DNA from: Lomentospora prolificans
Taxonomy: Eukaryota; Ascomycota; Sordariomycetes; Microascales; Microascaceae
Direction of reading: 5' to 3'
Assembly (NCBI GenBank): GCA_029532625.1
Contig: JARFXM010000008.1
Coordinates: 2,871,397-2,935,396, forward strand
Length of the DNA stretch: 64,000 nucleotides
The notes beneath the pieces were generated by a model. That model made no database searches. It was not told the origin of the DNA and saw only the letters and a program-made list of their open reading frames with translations. Positions 23,873 through 34,289 of the stretch are shown here, one piece after another. Every line of letters begins with the position of its first letter. Position 1 is the first letter of the stretch. Position numbers and translations under genes: made by a program.

Positions 23873-24333
23873 ATGGAAAATTGCACGCCCTTGGACAAAA
23901 CACGGCTGTGCGAGGAACTAGAATGCTCGGTGTACGACCTAATGTATATAATCCAGCTCTTAGCACCATATCCGGTTTGAGTGACCTCAAAATTAGAAGC
24001 TGGTGAGACCGTTGGTGTGCAAGTTGCCTTTGCAATGAGGACGCGACTCATTGCCAACGGTAAAAACAGGGAGAAGTTACAAAACTTGAAGGCGCATAAT
24101 ACCCTCAAGAGAAATGCCAGATATCGACATTCGAGACTCAAGTCGTTGGCGGGGAAGAAGACCACAACACAACCGCTTTGGAAGCTTCCGGGACCATTGA
24201 TGCCCTGTTCGATTCCACTCTGAAAACAGCTATTGACTCGACCCATACGAAGAGAGCCATCACTGCATTTTGGGAGAAGGGTCGGGCTTTTCGATGGGCG
24301 CCACACCTCGTATCTAGGTTAGAGAGCTCATGA
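23873..24333 (+). pseudogene. Unidentified decayed gene
   Basis: Reading from ATG 23873 gives about 35 coding-like residues, an in-frame TGA, then more coding-like sequence in the same frame (KLEAGETVGVQVAFAMRT). The frame then changes and reads a well-formed C-terminus (containing SGTIDALFDSTLKTAIDS and RAITAFWEKGRAF) to TGA at 24331. One stop and one frame change make this look like a broken gene, although unrecognised introns could also explain it. The family is not recognised. Confidence 0.3.
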
Positions 24334-25717
24334 GCATATAGTCTCACGCTAAAAGGTGTGAGTACATTCAAACCAACAAGAAAAGAGTGTACGCCAAAAA
24401 GCAAAAGACTGCGGTTGATACCGATACACGCCAAAGCAAAAGCCAGGCTTGTAGGCAAAAAGGAAGGTATAATAGTCTTGATATAAATGTTGCGAGAGGG
24501 CATTGTTTCGGTAAGGTAATAATAAACAACTCGTAGAAACGAGGTTAAAGTTGGCGGGTTGGTACAACGCGCTCCGTGCGGGTGTGAGCATACGGGCATC
24601 GGCAAGTGTGTAGTCTTCGTTCCTTGACATGTTATACGATGCCGTATCGGTGTATCTCTTCTCGAGGAGATATAATAACTAGCCTAATTCTAGTCATATA
24701 CTCTCCGAGCTAAGAAGCAGGTGTTGGTTCAAATTGATCAAAGCAGCATTCCCTAGCATTCGCAACTTCAAAATGTTTAAAGACAGACACCACGCATGTT
24801 GAGGTGAATTTAAGCGCCAAGCAGCCTACCATAATGAATAATAACCCCCGACCTCTTTTGATGCGACTCTAGAATACGGCTCGCTGCGCACCCACCTATT
24901 CTAGTTGAGAATCGCCCGTAGAGCGGCTGATGTTTACTTTGATAGGAAGCTGGGCTTTAGGAGATGATGGGCTATGGAAGTCTAATACAGCAGGTGATTA
25001 CCAGCGAGACGCATCAGCAAATAATCTTGACAGACTCCGGGTAGGTCCGCGTTGGAATGGCAAGAGTATCGTCATCCTCAAATTGCTGGTAAAAGTTGTC
25101 AGGCAATCGCGACATAATAATCGCAGGTGATTTCACCGCAATTTCCGAAGGAATTCCGCTCCTTGTCCTACCTTTTCTCATGAGGAGAGTGCTCCAAGGT
25201 AATACACCGGCGGGGCTAACGGCATTTTCGGTAAACTCTCAGAGGAGAGAGAACAGCAGCCATGTGACACGCCTGTCGATGCAGAAGCGATACGTATGTT
25301 GCTTAGGAATACACGGAGCGGCGTTATGCGTGCAGGATGCACGCAGCGGCCGCACTTACTCCTCTGAGAAATTCTATGTAAGGAAAGTCGACTAGCACCA
25401 CAGCCGGAAGAAAATCCGTCAGCTCCTTTCGGCCAATAAACTTCCGCACGGTGGGCGCGAGAGTTCCTAAACAAGTGTTCTCCAGCGCTTCATTCTCGAG
25501 GCGGTGCTAGCAAATGCTGTCAGCGGGATGTGGTTGGGTAGCCAACATCAGAGCAAAGCCTCTGCTACTTCGGATATATATAGTCATACCACCTAATATC
25601 TTCGTCAAGACACACCAGCTTCCTACCGGAGAGAGTATTAAGAAAGTCACTACTGCCCTGTCACCCTAATACATCCATCCATATTCTACCCCTAAGACGA
25701 GCGTCAAACCGTTCACA
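24334..25717. other. Intergenic region, no gene seen
   Basis: Short frames only. The last 100 bases form the leader of the gene at 25718. I see no repeat or RNA gene. Confidence 0.5.
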
Positions 25718-26941
25718 ATGACGGATCCAGGATTTGAAGTGGCCATCATTGGTGCCGGCCTCTCTGGCCTCACTCTTGCTCTCGCCCTCCACCAACAGTC
25801 CATCTCAGCCACTGTTTATGAGTCCCGGCCCGCTCCATTGAACATTGGTGGCGCCGTGATGCTCTCTCCAAACGCGCTTCGAGTTCTCGACGAACTGGGC
25901 CTATATGACGTTGTCAAGACTAAAGGCTACAATTTTAACACTCTTGAATACAAAAGTATTGCAGGCCACGTGCTGGAAACCCAGGAGTTTGGCAACGAGG
26001 AAAAGTACGGCTATCAAGGACTTCGCGTATACCGGTACGTCCTCATCAACGAATTGGTGGCCCTTTTGAAAGCAAAGGGCGTCAACGTGCAGTATGGCCG
26101 CAAATACTCTCACGTTGTTGAAGACACCAACCAAGGTGTGACGTTCGCGTTTGCCGATGGAACAAACGCGTTCTCGTCTCTTCTCGTCGGTGCGGACGGA
26201 ATTCATTCCACAGTCCGAGAGTATTTATATCCCGACCTCAAGACCAAATTTGTCGGCATGGCCGGCATCACTGCAGCGGTCCCAACAGAGCAATTGAAAC
26301 TTCCCCCGGGATACCACCTTCCAGTCACAATCATGTCGCCCCAGGGCGCCTTTGTCATCGCCCCGCAGCAAGTCGACGGCTCCGAGGTACTGATCGGCAA
26401 ACAGCAGCAGGTGCAAGAGGGCGACAAGCCCGGCTGGGGCCGCGACTTCGTGGCGGACAAGGAGGGTGCGCTTCAGTTCTTACAACAGGGAAATGACCAC
26501 TTCCCGGAATTTGTACGCAATGCAGTGTCCAACATTGACATGGACAAAGTCAACAAATGGCCTTTCTTCGTCGTACCTAGGCTGGAGAGATGGGCATCGG
26601 AGTCCTGGAACGTCATTATCGTTGGTGATGCCGCTCATGCCATTCCCCCATCAGCTGGTCAAGGCATCAATCAAGCCTTCGAGGACGTCTACATGTTGGC
26701 TCTGATCCTTGGCCAGCGTGGTCAGGCTGCGAAAACACAGGATGCTCTCACGTTTTGGCAGAAATACCGTCAAGATAGGGTCGATAAAATCCTAGAGCTT
26801 AACAAACAAATCGACATGAGGAGGATGCCTAGCAGTGATGCTGAGGCCGAAGCGAAGAAACACGCACTGGAACTTGGATGGCTATACGAACCGGACTTCA
26901 AGGGAGTCGTGGAGGGCTGGGTTGCGCAGCGAAAGAAGTAG
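25718..26941 (+). CDS. FAD-dependent monooxygenase, 407 aa
   Basis: An intronless frame encodes 407 residues of the UbiH/salicylate-hydroxylase-like class A flavoprotein monooxygenases. Seen are EVAIIGAGLSGLTLALAL (FAD GxGxxG), LLVGADGIHSTVRE (DG motif) and VIIVGDAAHAIPPSAGQGINQ (GD motif with the substrate-side Pro/Gly/Gln). There is no C-terminal membrane anchor, so it should be a soluble cytosolic NAD(P)H-dependent hydroxylase. The absence of introns contrasts with its intron-rich neighbours and may point to a different history. It could act in the same pathway as the fused monooxygenase, or stand alone at the cluster edge. Confidence 0.92.
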   Translation: MTDPGFEVAIIGAGLSGLTLALALHQQSISATVYESRPAPLNIGGAVMLSPNALRVLDELGLYDVVKTKGYNFNTLEYKSIAGHVLETQEFGNEEKYGYQGLRVYRYVLINELVALLKAKGVNVQYGRKYSHVVEDTNQGVTFAFADGTNAFSSLLVGADGIHSTVREYLYPDLKTKFVGMAGITAAVPTEQLKLPPGYHLPVTIMSPQGAFVIAPQQVDGSEVLIGKQQQVQEGDKPGWGRDFVADKEGALQFLQQGNDHFPEFVRNAVSNIDMDKVNKWPFFVVPRLERWASESWNVIIVGDAAHAIPPSAGQGINQAFEDVYMLALILGQRGQAAKTQDALTFWQKYRQDRVDKILELNKQIDMRRMPSSDAEAEAKKHALELGWLYEPDFKGVVEGWVAQRKK

Positions 26942-27076
26942 GGGCGGGCAATGACGCAACTCGATTCAGACTTGATGCAAGCGAGGGCTGGGAAATGTGT
27001 AATATTCAGTGAAAGCCCGAAGAATAAGAATCAAAGACCCGCCACACCTTCGACATCTTGTGTATGATCATGACCG

Positions 27077-27646
27077 CTAGAAAGTGAGAGTAGGATTTTT
27101 GAAGGGGATTAACGCGAGTATAACAGCCTGAATATAGTAACCTGTCCGATCGATCACGTCATCCGTCAATAAACCTACTGATCCTGTCTTCTGCTTCGAG
27201 TTCGACCGCCCAAATACGATATCGTCCGCGTGTCCCAACTCCATCCCTTCCCGGACTAGCTTAGCTGTCTCCTCCGGTAGGTAATACGCTCCAGTACGCG
27301 CTTTACCAGTGCGGCCATGCTTGTCTGTCACCACGATCCAGGCAAAGTTCCGAAGTGCCCCGCCATCCTCATCGACCCCGCCCTCAAGTCCAATCCAGTA
27401 ATCTGCCTCGGGCTGCGCCTCGCGGGCATTCTTCACCCGGTTCTGCGCCCCGAGCAGGGTTTCGGCGTCGGAGAAGGGCTGCTCAGGAACACCAGACGGG
27501 ACACTGACCCCGATAGTCGTGAAAGTAGAAAGAGGGAACATGAGCGAAAATCCTTGGAGTGTCGCATTTATTTTGACAGGGTTTTTAGACGCGACTACCA
27601 CCTCCAGAGGCGATGGCGGGCTCTTCGGTTCGGTCGGCGTCGCCAT
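27077..27646 (-). CDS. Inosine/xanthosine triphosphatase (YjjX/DUF84 family), 189 aa
   Basis: A single exon of 189 residues. Features: VVVASKNPVKINATLQGF at the N-terminus, the acidic YWIGLEGGVDEDGG, FAWIVVTDKHGRTGKARTG, and the C-terminal DDIVFGRSNSKQKTGSVGLLT. These match the family that hydrolyses non-canonical purine nucleoside triphosphates (ITP, XTP) to keep them out of nucleic acids. It is a cytosolic housekeeping enzyme, converges with the monooxygenase gene (135-bp gap), and probably marks the right edge of the metabolic block. Confidence 0.9.
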   Translation of the reverse strand: MATPTEPKSPPSPLEVVVASKNPVKINATLQGFSLMFPLSTFTTIGVSVPSGVPEQPFSDAETLLGAQNRVKNAREAQPEADYWIGLEGGVDEDGGALRNFAWIVVTDKHGRTGKARTGAYYLPEETAKLVREGMELGHADDIVFGRSNSKQKTGSVGLLTDDVIDRTGYYIQAVILALIPFKNPTLTF

Positions 27647-28175
27647 TGCGATGGGACAAGGACGACTAGGAAGCGCAACTCGGTAGTTTTGCTTGGGGCA
27701 ATCGACATTTGCCAGGCCAATATGTAGAGGTCGTTCTGCTCCTTGGTCACCAAGGCACGGGCTTGCTTACAAGGGAGCGGGAAATGTCGCAACGCCCACT
27801 TTTGGGGGAAAAAGGGGGCGGAAGGTGGGTTGCATTCGTCGTGCCTTGATACCGGAGATAATCGGTCACTGCGTTCGAGGGACCCACCATATTGCTGACT
27901 TCGCCCACTCATATCATCTCAAGCGGTTCCATGGTAGGCACGAACCACGCGTGTGCGGTCTCCATCAAGACACTAGCAATCCTATTCCCGCAATACGATC
28001 ATGTGTGCCGTAGATGCGTAATATGAGAAGCGGCGACAACGACGATATAACTTGCTGTTCGATTTCCATGGAAGTTCATCAGTGCGGTTCGCCGAGTAAC
28101 ATCGTACCCGTACCGAAGATGTGTAATTACATAATCCAAGAAGAGCCGTTCAAAAGCCCCTCAATAATACATCGT
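27647..28175. other. Intergenic region, no gene seen
   Basis: The region contains the upstream sequence of the triphosphatase and the 3' flank of the pectate lyase gene. Nothing recognised. Confidence 0.5.
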
Positions 28176-29046
28176 TTAGCAATCTGAAGTAAGGTTGGAA
28201 ACCGTGCAGAATTCGCCATCCGGACCGGATCCAATCTTTTGCGGTTCATCGCCATTAGAGTTACCTTCAAAGAGGTCGCAGGTCTTTTCGTCATCCTGGC
28301 AAGTGTCTGAAATCTGACAGGTATCCCCGTAATTGGTGTTGATTCCACACAAAACCCCGCCATCCACGGCAACGGACTTCTCCACCACAACATTGCGAGG
28401 GCCGCCGTTATCATCGCAGTTACCGCAGCTCCGGACAAGCTTGCCGTAATCCTCTGCGTAAAAGCCAGAGACCACGATCGTCCCACGGCCGTTGAACTGG
28501 AAAATTTTGTCATCGGCATGGAAAGCGCCCCCACCATTGATGTAGGAGGTCCCGTCGGCCTGTTTAAAAGTGGCTGCATCTTCACAAACATCAGCCCACC
28601 AAACGTTGTTCAAAGTGCTACATATGAACATGAAGAATTAGTCGCTGACGCCACCAGATCAAGACACTTCGGGTCAGTTTCCCACCATGTGCCTCTGCAG
28701 TGCACTCCCTCAGCCTGAGAGGCACCGATGATGATATTGGATAGTGTGGCGCCGTCCTCGAGAATGAACATAGCGTCATCCTCGCCGGTTTCTGTCTGTC
28801 CCTGGCAAACATTGGCTATGATCCCGGATGTTAGTCGCGGGGTTTCTTGCAGCCGTCTCAAATTGATTGTTGTTAGAGGTGGAACATACAACTTCGCTCA
28901 AAACGAACCATTTGACCATCGAAGGCAGTCTCGACTGGAATCGCCGCATCTGCACTAGTGACACCTGCTGAAGGAGGAAGGGTAGTGGTAACTGCCATTA
29001 CACCATTGCCGAGCACGGCCATAGCGAGGATCGGGGAAGACTTCAT
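28176..29046 (-). CDS. Pectate lyase, family PL3, 242 aa
   Basis: Three exons (29046-28890, 28815-28686, 28617-28176) give 242 residues, usual for fungal PL3 enzymes. A signal peptide (MKSSPILAMAVLGNGVMA) is followed by the PL3 signatures: EDDAMFILEDGATLSNIIIG, the Cys after VHCRG, NNVWWADVCEDAATFK, the buried helix strand FQFNGRGTIVVSGFYAEDYGK, RSCGNCDDNG and several conserved Cys. Intron 2 uses a GTGGGA donor, restoring the family TCTLNNVWW junction. The enzyme is secreted and cleaves de-esterified pectin by calcium-dependent beta-elimination, which indicates contact with plant tissue or litter. Confidence 0.92.
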
Positions 29047-29819
29047 CTTGTATAATTGAATGGAGAGTATGGAAGCAAAAGAGGAATGACGACGAGTAGA
29101 CGAGTAGTGGTTCAATGCATTGATGGCTGGCTTATGATTTCCCTACTAAGCGCCAACGGAGGGTACCTATATATAGTTGGGGACGTCGCCCCTATCGCAC
29201 TGTCGGCCCCGAACCATTCTCTCCTCCGATCGTTTCGTACTTAGCGGGTCTAAGCCGGCTCACTTCTATTCGGGGGGACCACGGCTCCGTCGACATTGGA
29301 GCGCTTTCCAACGGCGACTATATTCGACACACACATTTACGGGGTTTTGCCGATCTCTTTGAATCCACCTAGATAAGTGGAGTGGCTTCGGTCAGATCGA
29401 ATGAATGTTAGGCGATGTCGTGGCTGGCGGAAAATGTTTTCCCGATTTGCGGTGCAAGGGGAAAACCTGGTTATTACTGCGAGGTGGGGTGAATCCAACC
29501 CTTTCACTTTTGGACATTGCGCCCGACCTTGTTTCATCCTAGTGCTCCACTGCTGACGTACGGAGGGAAGTCAAGGGGAGGACATTGTCGGAGGCCGACC
29601 ATGCGGCTGCGCAGGCGAAGATTGCTCTCTAAACATAGTTTGGGGCGCTGAAGAGAGATTATGCTGTTGTTTGCATGGCTTACCCTCTCCCTAGGTATAT
29701 TATGCAACCAGAAGTCCTGTTTCTTTTGTAGGGTCTTCTCGTCCAACTAGAGGTAAACTGTATCTTTACAGTTATTCCAAGTTCACTGAGTCAATCATAG
29801 AGACAGCTGTTGTATCGTT
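29047..29819. other. Intergenic region, no gene seen
   Basis: Pectate lyase promoter side; short frames without motifs. Confidence 0.5.
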
Positions 29820-30560
29820 AAATCATTCATGCAAGACCGCATTTTTACCGTGGCCAGCGAGAAAGTGTTACTGGCTCTCAATTGCCATCAGCTCCAGCTC
29901 CTGCGCATTTTTCAATAGTGCAAGCCACCTCAGCGTTGACGCTGTCACAGGCTAGGAATCAGAATTGCCAAATTCGTACTCGCCTTAAGATCGACTTTCT
30001 GGACTCTGCCCGTGTATAATATCCCCTGGTGCCCCAAGAATGGGTTCTTTCAAGAACGCGTCTTATCGCAGCGCATCCTTCATTTTTCGTATGAGGAACT
30101 CGCGTGGGAGTGTATGGAGACCAAGACAGTGAGTGTGGTGAGTTTGGCAGATATCTTGGCGGAGAGGATCTGTTCGCCCTAAAGGGGATGTATAAGCTGA
30201 TTGAACGAATGAAAGGATGGCCTATGATTTTCTGGTGGGAAACTTTGAGAGACTACTCTGGAATACAGCTTACCTACGATAACGATATCTTCCCAGCACT
30301 TTCCGGAGTAGCCGAACTTCATAGGGCTGCCTAGGATTCGACTTACCTCGCTGGTTAGATATGGGGGCTGTGCAGAATTACAGTTTTCAACGAGTTGAAG
30401 TGGCGACCCTACCAGCGACTGAGGAAGCTGTGGAAAGCTATAGTGAATTTTTAGACAGCTCTGTCCAGAACGACGATATTTGCATCATTGGATTCATAAC
30501 TGGGAGACTTAATCTTTGGGGCTAGGCAAGAGGGTGTCGCGAGCGTAGATCTTACCTGAG
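29820..30560 (+). pseudogene. HET-domain protein remnant
   Basis: The clearest part, about 30040-30350, reads QERVLSQRILHFSYEELAW and then, in a shifted frame after stops, WETLRDYSGIQLTYDNDIFP followed by ALSGVAEL and DSTYLAG. These are the conserved central elements of HET-domain proteins (RGWTxQERxLxxRxLHF; W..xVxxYSxRxLTxxxDxLPALSGxA; YxAGLW). Stops and frame changes show it is dead. Weaker similarity may extend left to 29820 (RIFTVAS-like) and right to 30560. HET proteins act in heterokaryon incompatibility and nonself recognition, and dead copies are common in subtelomeres. Confidence 0.7.
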
Positions 30561-32168
30561 CGGTATTGAGTAAGACAGATAATGATAGCAAACAAGGTAG
30601 CGCTCGACAATTATACTATTAACAGACTTCATATAAAATGCTGTCCCACGATGGGAGTTATATATAGTATCCTGTCATCTCTGTCTAATAAATTTGTCCG
30701 CTTTTGAGGCTGTGATAGAGGCTCTGTGTTAATCTGACCTTTCGAAGTCAGCTATGCTGCAACAGAGTCTACACAGCTCAGCAGAACATCCAGTACCCGC
30801 TGCATTGTGGCCACGCCGAGACTTCGGCCTGACACCGTTGTTGTATTAATCGATTGCTACTAGGATGGAGATGACCCACCCTGCGACAACGCTAAAGGCG
30901 ATCTAAACACTTACTCTATCAGTGAGGATATCAGACGGAAGCCTTGTACCGCAGAGCTCATACCTAGATCTAAGCCGTTCTAGGGCCTGGACATAGTCCT
31001 CCTCAAGCCTCACCACTTAGGAAAGCGAAGGCAACACAGAAGCATCGTTGGCAGGCATCGACTCCAATTATATCAAGGAATAGCATACACCACTTAAACG
31101 TCTTGTATGTGCAATCGAGGAAGAATAGTTTTGAGTAAACCTGAAGATGCTAATAAGTCTAGATAGGCAATTGAGATATTTGTAACCCGGCCCTCTAATA
31201 GATCAAGCTGCACCCAGTCCCAGAGCCCTTCTTGGTCTGGTGGGTTAGCAAGGGCGGGGATTGTGCTTTGGCCTTCGTGTACCTCGGTGGATTACGTCGA
31301 CTTTGAGTAATACGGTTATAGCTGAGACACTATTATCTTCCAATTCTGCGTATCTAAGGCCTAATTTTTCGCTCGGGCCCAGTGTTTAGAGAGCCGCCAT
31401 TTTATAGACCATTATCAATCATCCCATGACTGTAACTTCGCGTCAGGCGTGCAAATGATAGCAACGGATGTTTACAACGAATGAGAGGCAGCCCATGACT
31501 AAGTATTCCACTAGCTGACATCTAAGTTGCTCAATATCATATTCCGAACGCGCCAATTATTAAGAACAGGACAACCATGGAAATAATGTCGTACGAAGAC
31601 AGGGGTGAATGGGTCGCTTCCAGCTCTAATCGGTTCTGCCGAGTTTTCTGTCAATACTACGTCTGCCCCCAGGTGAATGAATACTAAGCCTAAGAATCCG
31701 AGAAAAGTTGCATAAGCAGCCCACTCTCAGCGACAATTCGTAGCAAAGTGTCAGCAGGCGCCCGGTTAGTATAAGTGGGGAAGGGGACCCGCTAATTCCT
31801 CAGCCGCTTTCTTTTTCACTCCTCTCTTAGTATACCTCCCATATCTTTTATATTTGCGTGCATTAGCAAACAATATAAGGCCAACTGGTCTCCCATATAC
31901 CATAGGAGGACGCGGCTAGTGACAGGGTAGTTAACGGTCTAGAAATTTGTTCTTAAAGTAGGCGATAATTATAAAAGCAGGTTTCCTCTATCCTGAGCTT
32001 TTGAGTCACGTGGCTGCCTGTCGCGACGGGTATACCCGAAATTAATTAAAGCACCCCAAATTGACATCGCCCCTTAATAAAACCCAAGTCCCCTGTCCGC
32101 CTCCGTCGTTCCTTTCTGCTCGCAAACCATTTTCCTCCTCGAGTGGCATAACGATAAAAATAGCAGCT
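30561..32168. other. 1.6-kb gene-free region
   Basis: No open frame of note on either strand and many stops in all frames. It may be an old decayed sequence, but I could not assign it to an element. The last 130 bases form the leader of the gene at 32169. Confidence 0.5.
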
Positions 32169-33653
32169 ATGGCAGCGGGACGGAGGAACACTTGGCGAGT
32201 ATTCGCTCGAATACTGTCCTGTGCGTATCTCATACAAGGAACGCGCCTCGCGGCAGCTGCGAATGAATGCCCTAGCGACAACCCATTTACTATACGAAAC
32301 CAGGCCGACGCTGACAAACTCTCTCAATGCGGGTACTTCCTAGGCAATGTCCACGTAATAGATGGTGCGGAGGGAGATATAGTATTGGAGGGAATCAATA
32401 GTATCGGAGGCGACTTGATAGTGAGCTATACACAGGATCCGCCTACGGGAGACCTCAAGTCAGTCTCCGCCCCCGATCTCCGCACCATTGAGGGCAGTCT
32501 ACAACTTGGACCACACGATACACTGCAGCACGTCGACCTTCCGCAGCTGAATAAGATCCTGCGTTCATTCAGCGTCAGCGCCGTGCCCGAGCTCACAGAG
32601 CTAAACGCCCCAACTCTGGGTTCTTTTAAAGGCTCTTTCTCTCTGACTGATGCGCCGAAGCTAGAAGCTTTTGTGCTGATGGCGCCGGGTGACACTGCAC
32701 GCGGTGGCCAGTCGCCGCTCCTGGAGGAGGGAGGCTATGTCCGGATAGACAATGTCGGGGTGCACAATCTGAGCAATGTGTTCAATGGATACTCCGCGGA
32801 GAGTATCTGGCTGGCGAACCTCCCTAATCTAAACGATCTTACAATATATCTAGGTGACGTTGACTACTTTGACGTCGCTGGAAACGGGAAACTGAACCTC
32901 ACGATCGCGAGCCTGGGCCACGAGAGGCCGGCCCGGCGCCTCAATATCACCGGCGTTGCCGCAATGGGGAGTCCATGTACGCGAATTCTTGCGACAAACG
33001 TCATCTTTGAGAACAATACGGCCGAGGTGCTACCGTTCTGGATCAAGGGCCTTGAAGAGCTGGAAATTCGAAACAATCCCAACCTTAGGTTCGCGATACC
33101 GGGTTTGACGCCATCCTCATCAGATGACTGGTCGCTCCGTGAGGTAACCATTACCGACAACCCGAAACTCAGGCTCGCCCAGCAGGTTGACGATCCCATA
33201 GTAGAGAGCTGTGGGGATGTATTCAAGGGGAAAACCTATGGGGTTGACTCTAGAGAAACATGGATATTCGACTGGGATGTTCTACAACACATGGAGCTCC
33301 ATGCCGATATCGAGCCTAGGTTCTTGTAAGTTTCGCGATCAAGTTAGAAAGCCTGTATAATCCCGTTCCTAATGCTAATCGCTTGACCCTCTAGCGTCCA
33401 TCTTACCGATGATGGGTTTAATAGTAAAAGCAGCGTTTATGTGGACGTGTCAATCATGTCAACAGATCCCGGGTTCAGTTGCGACATGTTCAACGCGCTG
33501 CGCTCCAACACTGGATTCCTTGGTGGCGATTATTCATGCCAAAACGAAACTGTTTCACTCGATAGATCGGACGATTCGTACGCATCATTAACAGCTCCAT
33601 GGACCATGTGGGCGGTCGTCGCACTTGCCTGGACAGCAGCGATGTGTGTTTAA
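32169..33653 (+). CDS. Ecm33/SPS2-like GPI-anchored cell wall protein, 471 aa
   Basis: Two exons (32169-33325, 33395-33653) give 471 residues. The ATG at 32169 is chosen because it starts a signal peptide (basic start, then ARILSCAYLIQGTRLAAAA). The mature part begins ECPSDNPFTIRNQADADKLSQC and continues as receptor-L-like leucine-rich repeats (GNVHVIDGAEGDIVLEGINS, LRTIEGSLQL, LPQLNKIL, LTELNAPTLG), typical of Ecm33/SPS2 proteins. N-glycosylation sites are frequent. The C-terminus ends in a hydrophobic stretch (APWTMWAVVALAWTAAMCV), consistent with GPI attachment. The family supports cell wall integrity. A subtelomeric position suggests an extra, dispensable paralogue. Confidence 0.88.
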
Positions 33654-33667
33654 GGTAGCCAGTGGTG

Positions 33668-34188
33668 TGACGTTCCAACACTATACGTCAGGGTTAGCCT
33701 CCTTAGGGTTAGAACAGTCGGGCCTGTAAGTGGATAAGTGAGGCAGTCAGACAGTAATAACGAGGTTCCGTAATGCGTATTCAAGTGTGGTTCATAAAAT
33801 GACTTTAATTGACTACTGGAAAGACTAAGGAAAGATAACTAGATACATGGTAGCGGCTGTGGTTTATATGTATATTCGTTCCATGGCCATATAGTGGCCC
33901 CAGGCGAACTTGCTGTGTAGCCACTACATCGTGGCGAGCCTGTAATATAGTCTAATCTGTATATTTAGGATGGATAGAGATCGCTTTGGAGACAAAAGCG
34001 GGGTTTGGAAGGGGGTAGTGTCACGGCGCTGCCGCGACATTGCCTCTCGTGTCCTATGTATGCTGAGTCAGCGCGGTCACAAATGACCGCATCTAGATGT
34101 CTGCCAGATCCTGAGACCTTCTCCTCTTCCTCTTCCTTTGATCCTCACGGATCAACGTCTTCTAGATGGTTACCCTAGCGCCGTGACA
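33668..34188 (-). repeat. Solo-LTR-like copy of gypsy family A
   Basis: About 521 bp, read on the minus strand as TGTCACGG...AACGTCA. The stretch 33671-33880 aligns by eye with 37951-38160 and with the AT-degraded copies at 58294-58500 and (opposite strand) 57300-57498; shared blocks include TTCCAACACT, AGGGTTAG and CAGTCAGACAGTAATAA or its RIP-altered form. This copy has near-normal GC and few RIP changes. No target-site duplication was evident. Confidence 0.65.
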
Positions 34189-34289
34189 AGCTATAAGTAT
34201 TCAAAGGAACATTAAGCGCACGAGACAGCCTGCCAAGCTAATTTGTCCGACGCTTAACAATACCTCAATTGCTTAGTTGGTAAGTGAGT

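Noticed and set aside
28610..28700. GC-AG intron in the pectate lyase gene
   Set aside because: A GTGGGA donor 7 nt further on restores the conserved TCTLNNVWW junction, so no unusual splice type is needed.
33680..33720. TTAGGG-like motifs near 33690, 37966 and 58310, as interstitial telomere
   Set aside because: They occur at the same place in all copies of LTR family A and are not tandem, so they belong to the LTR.
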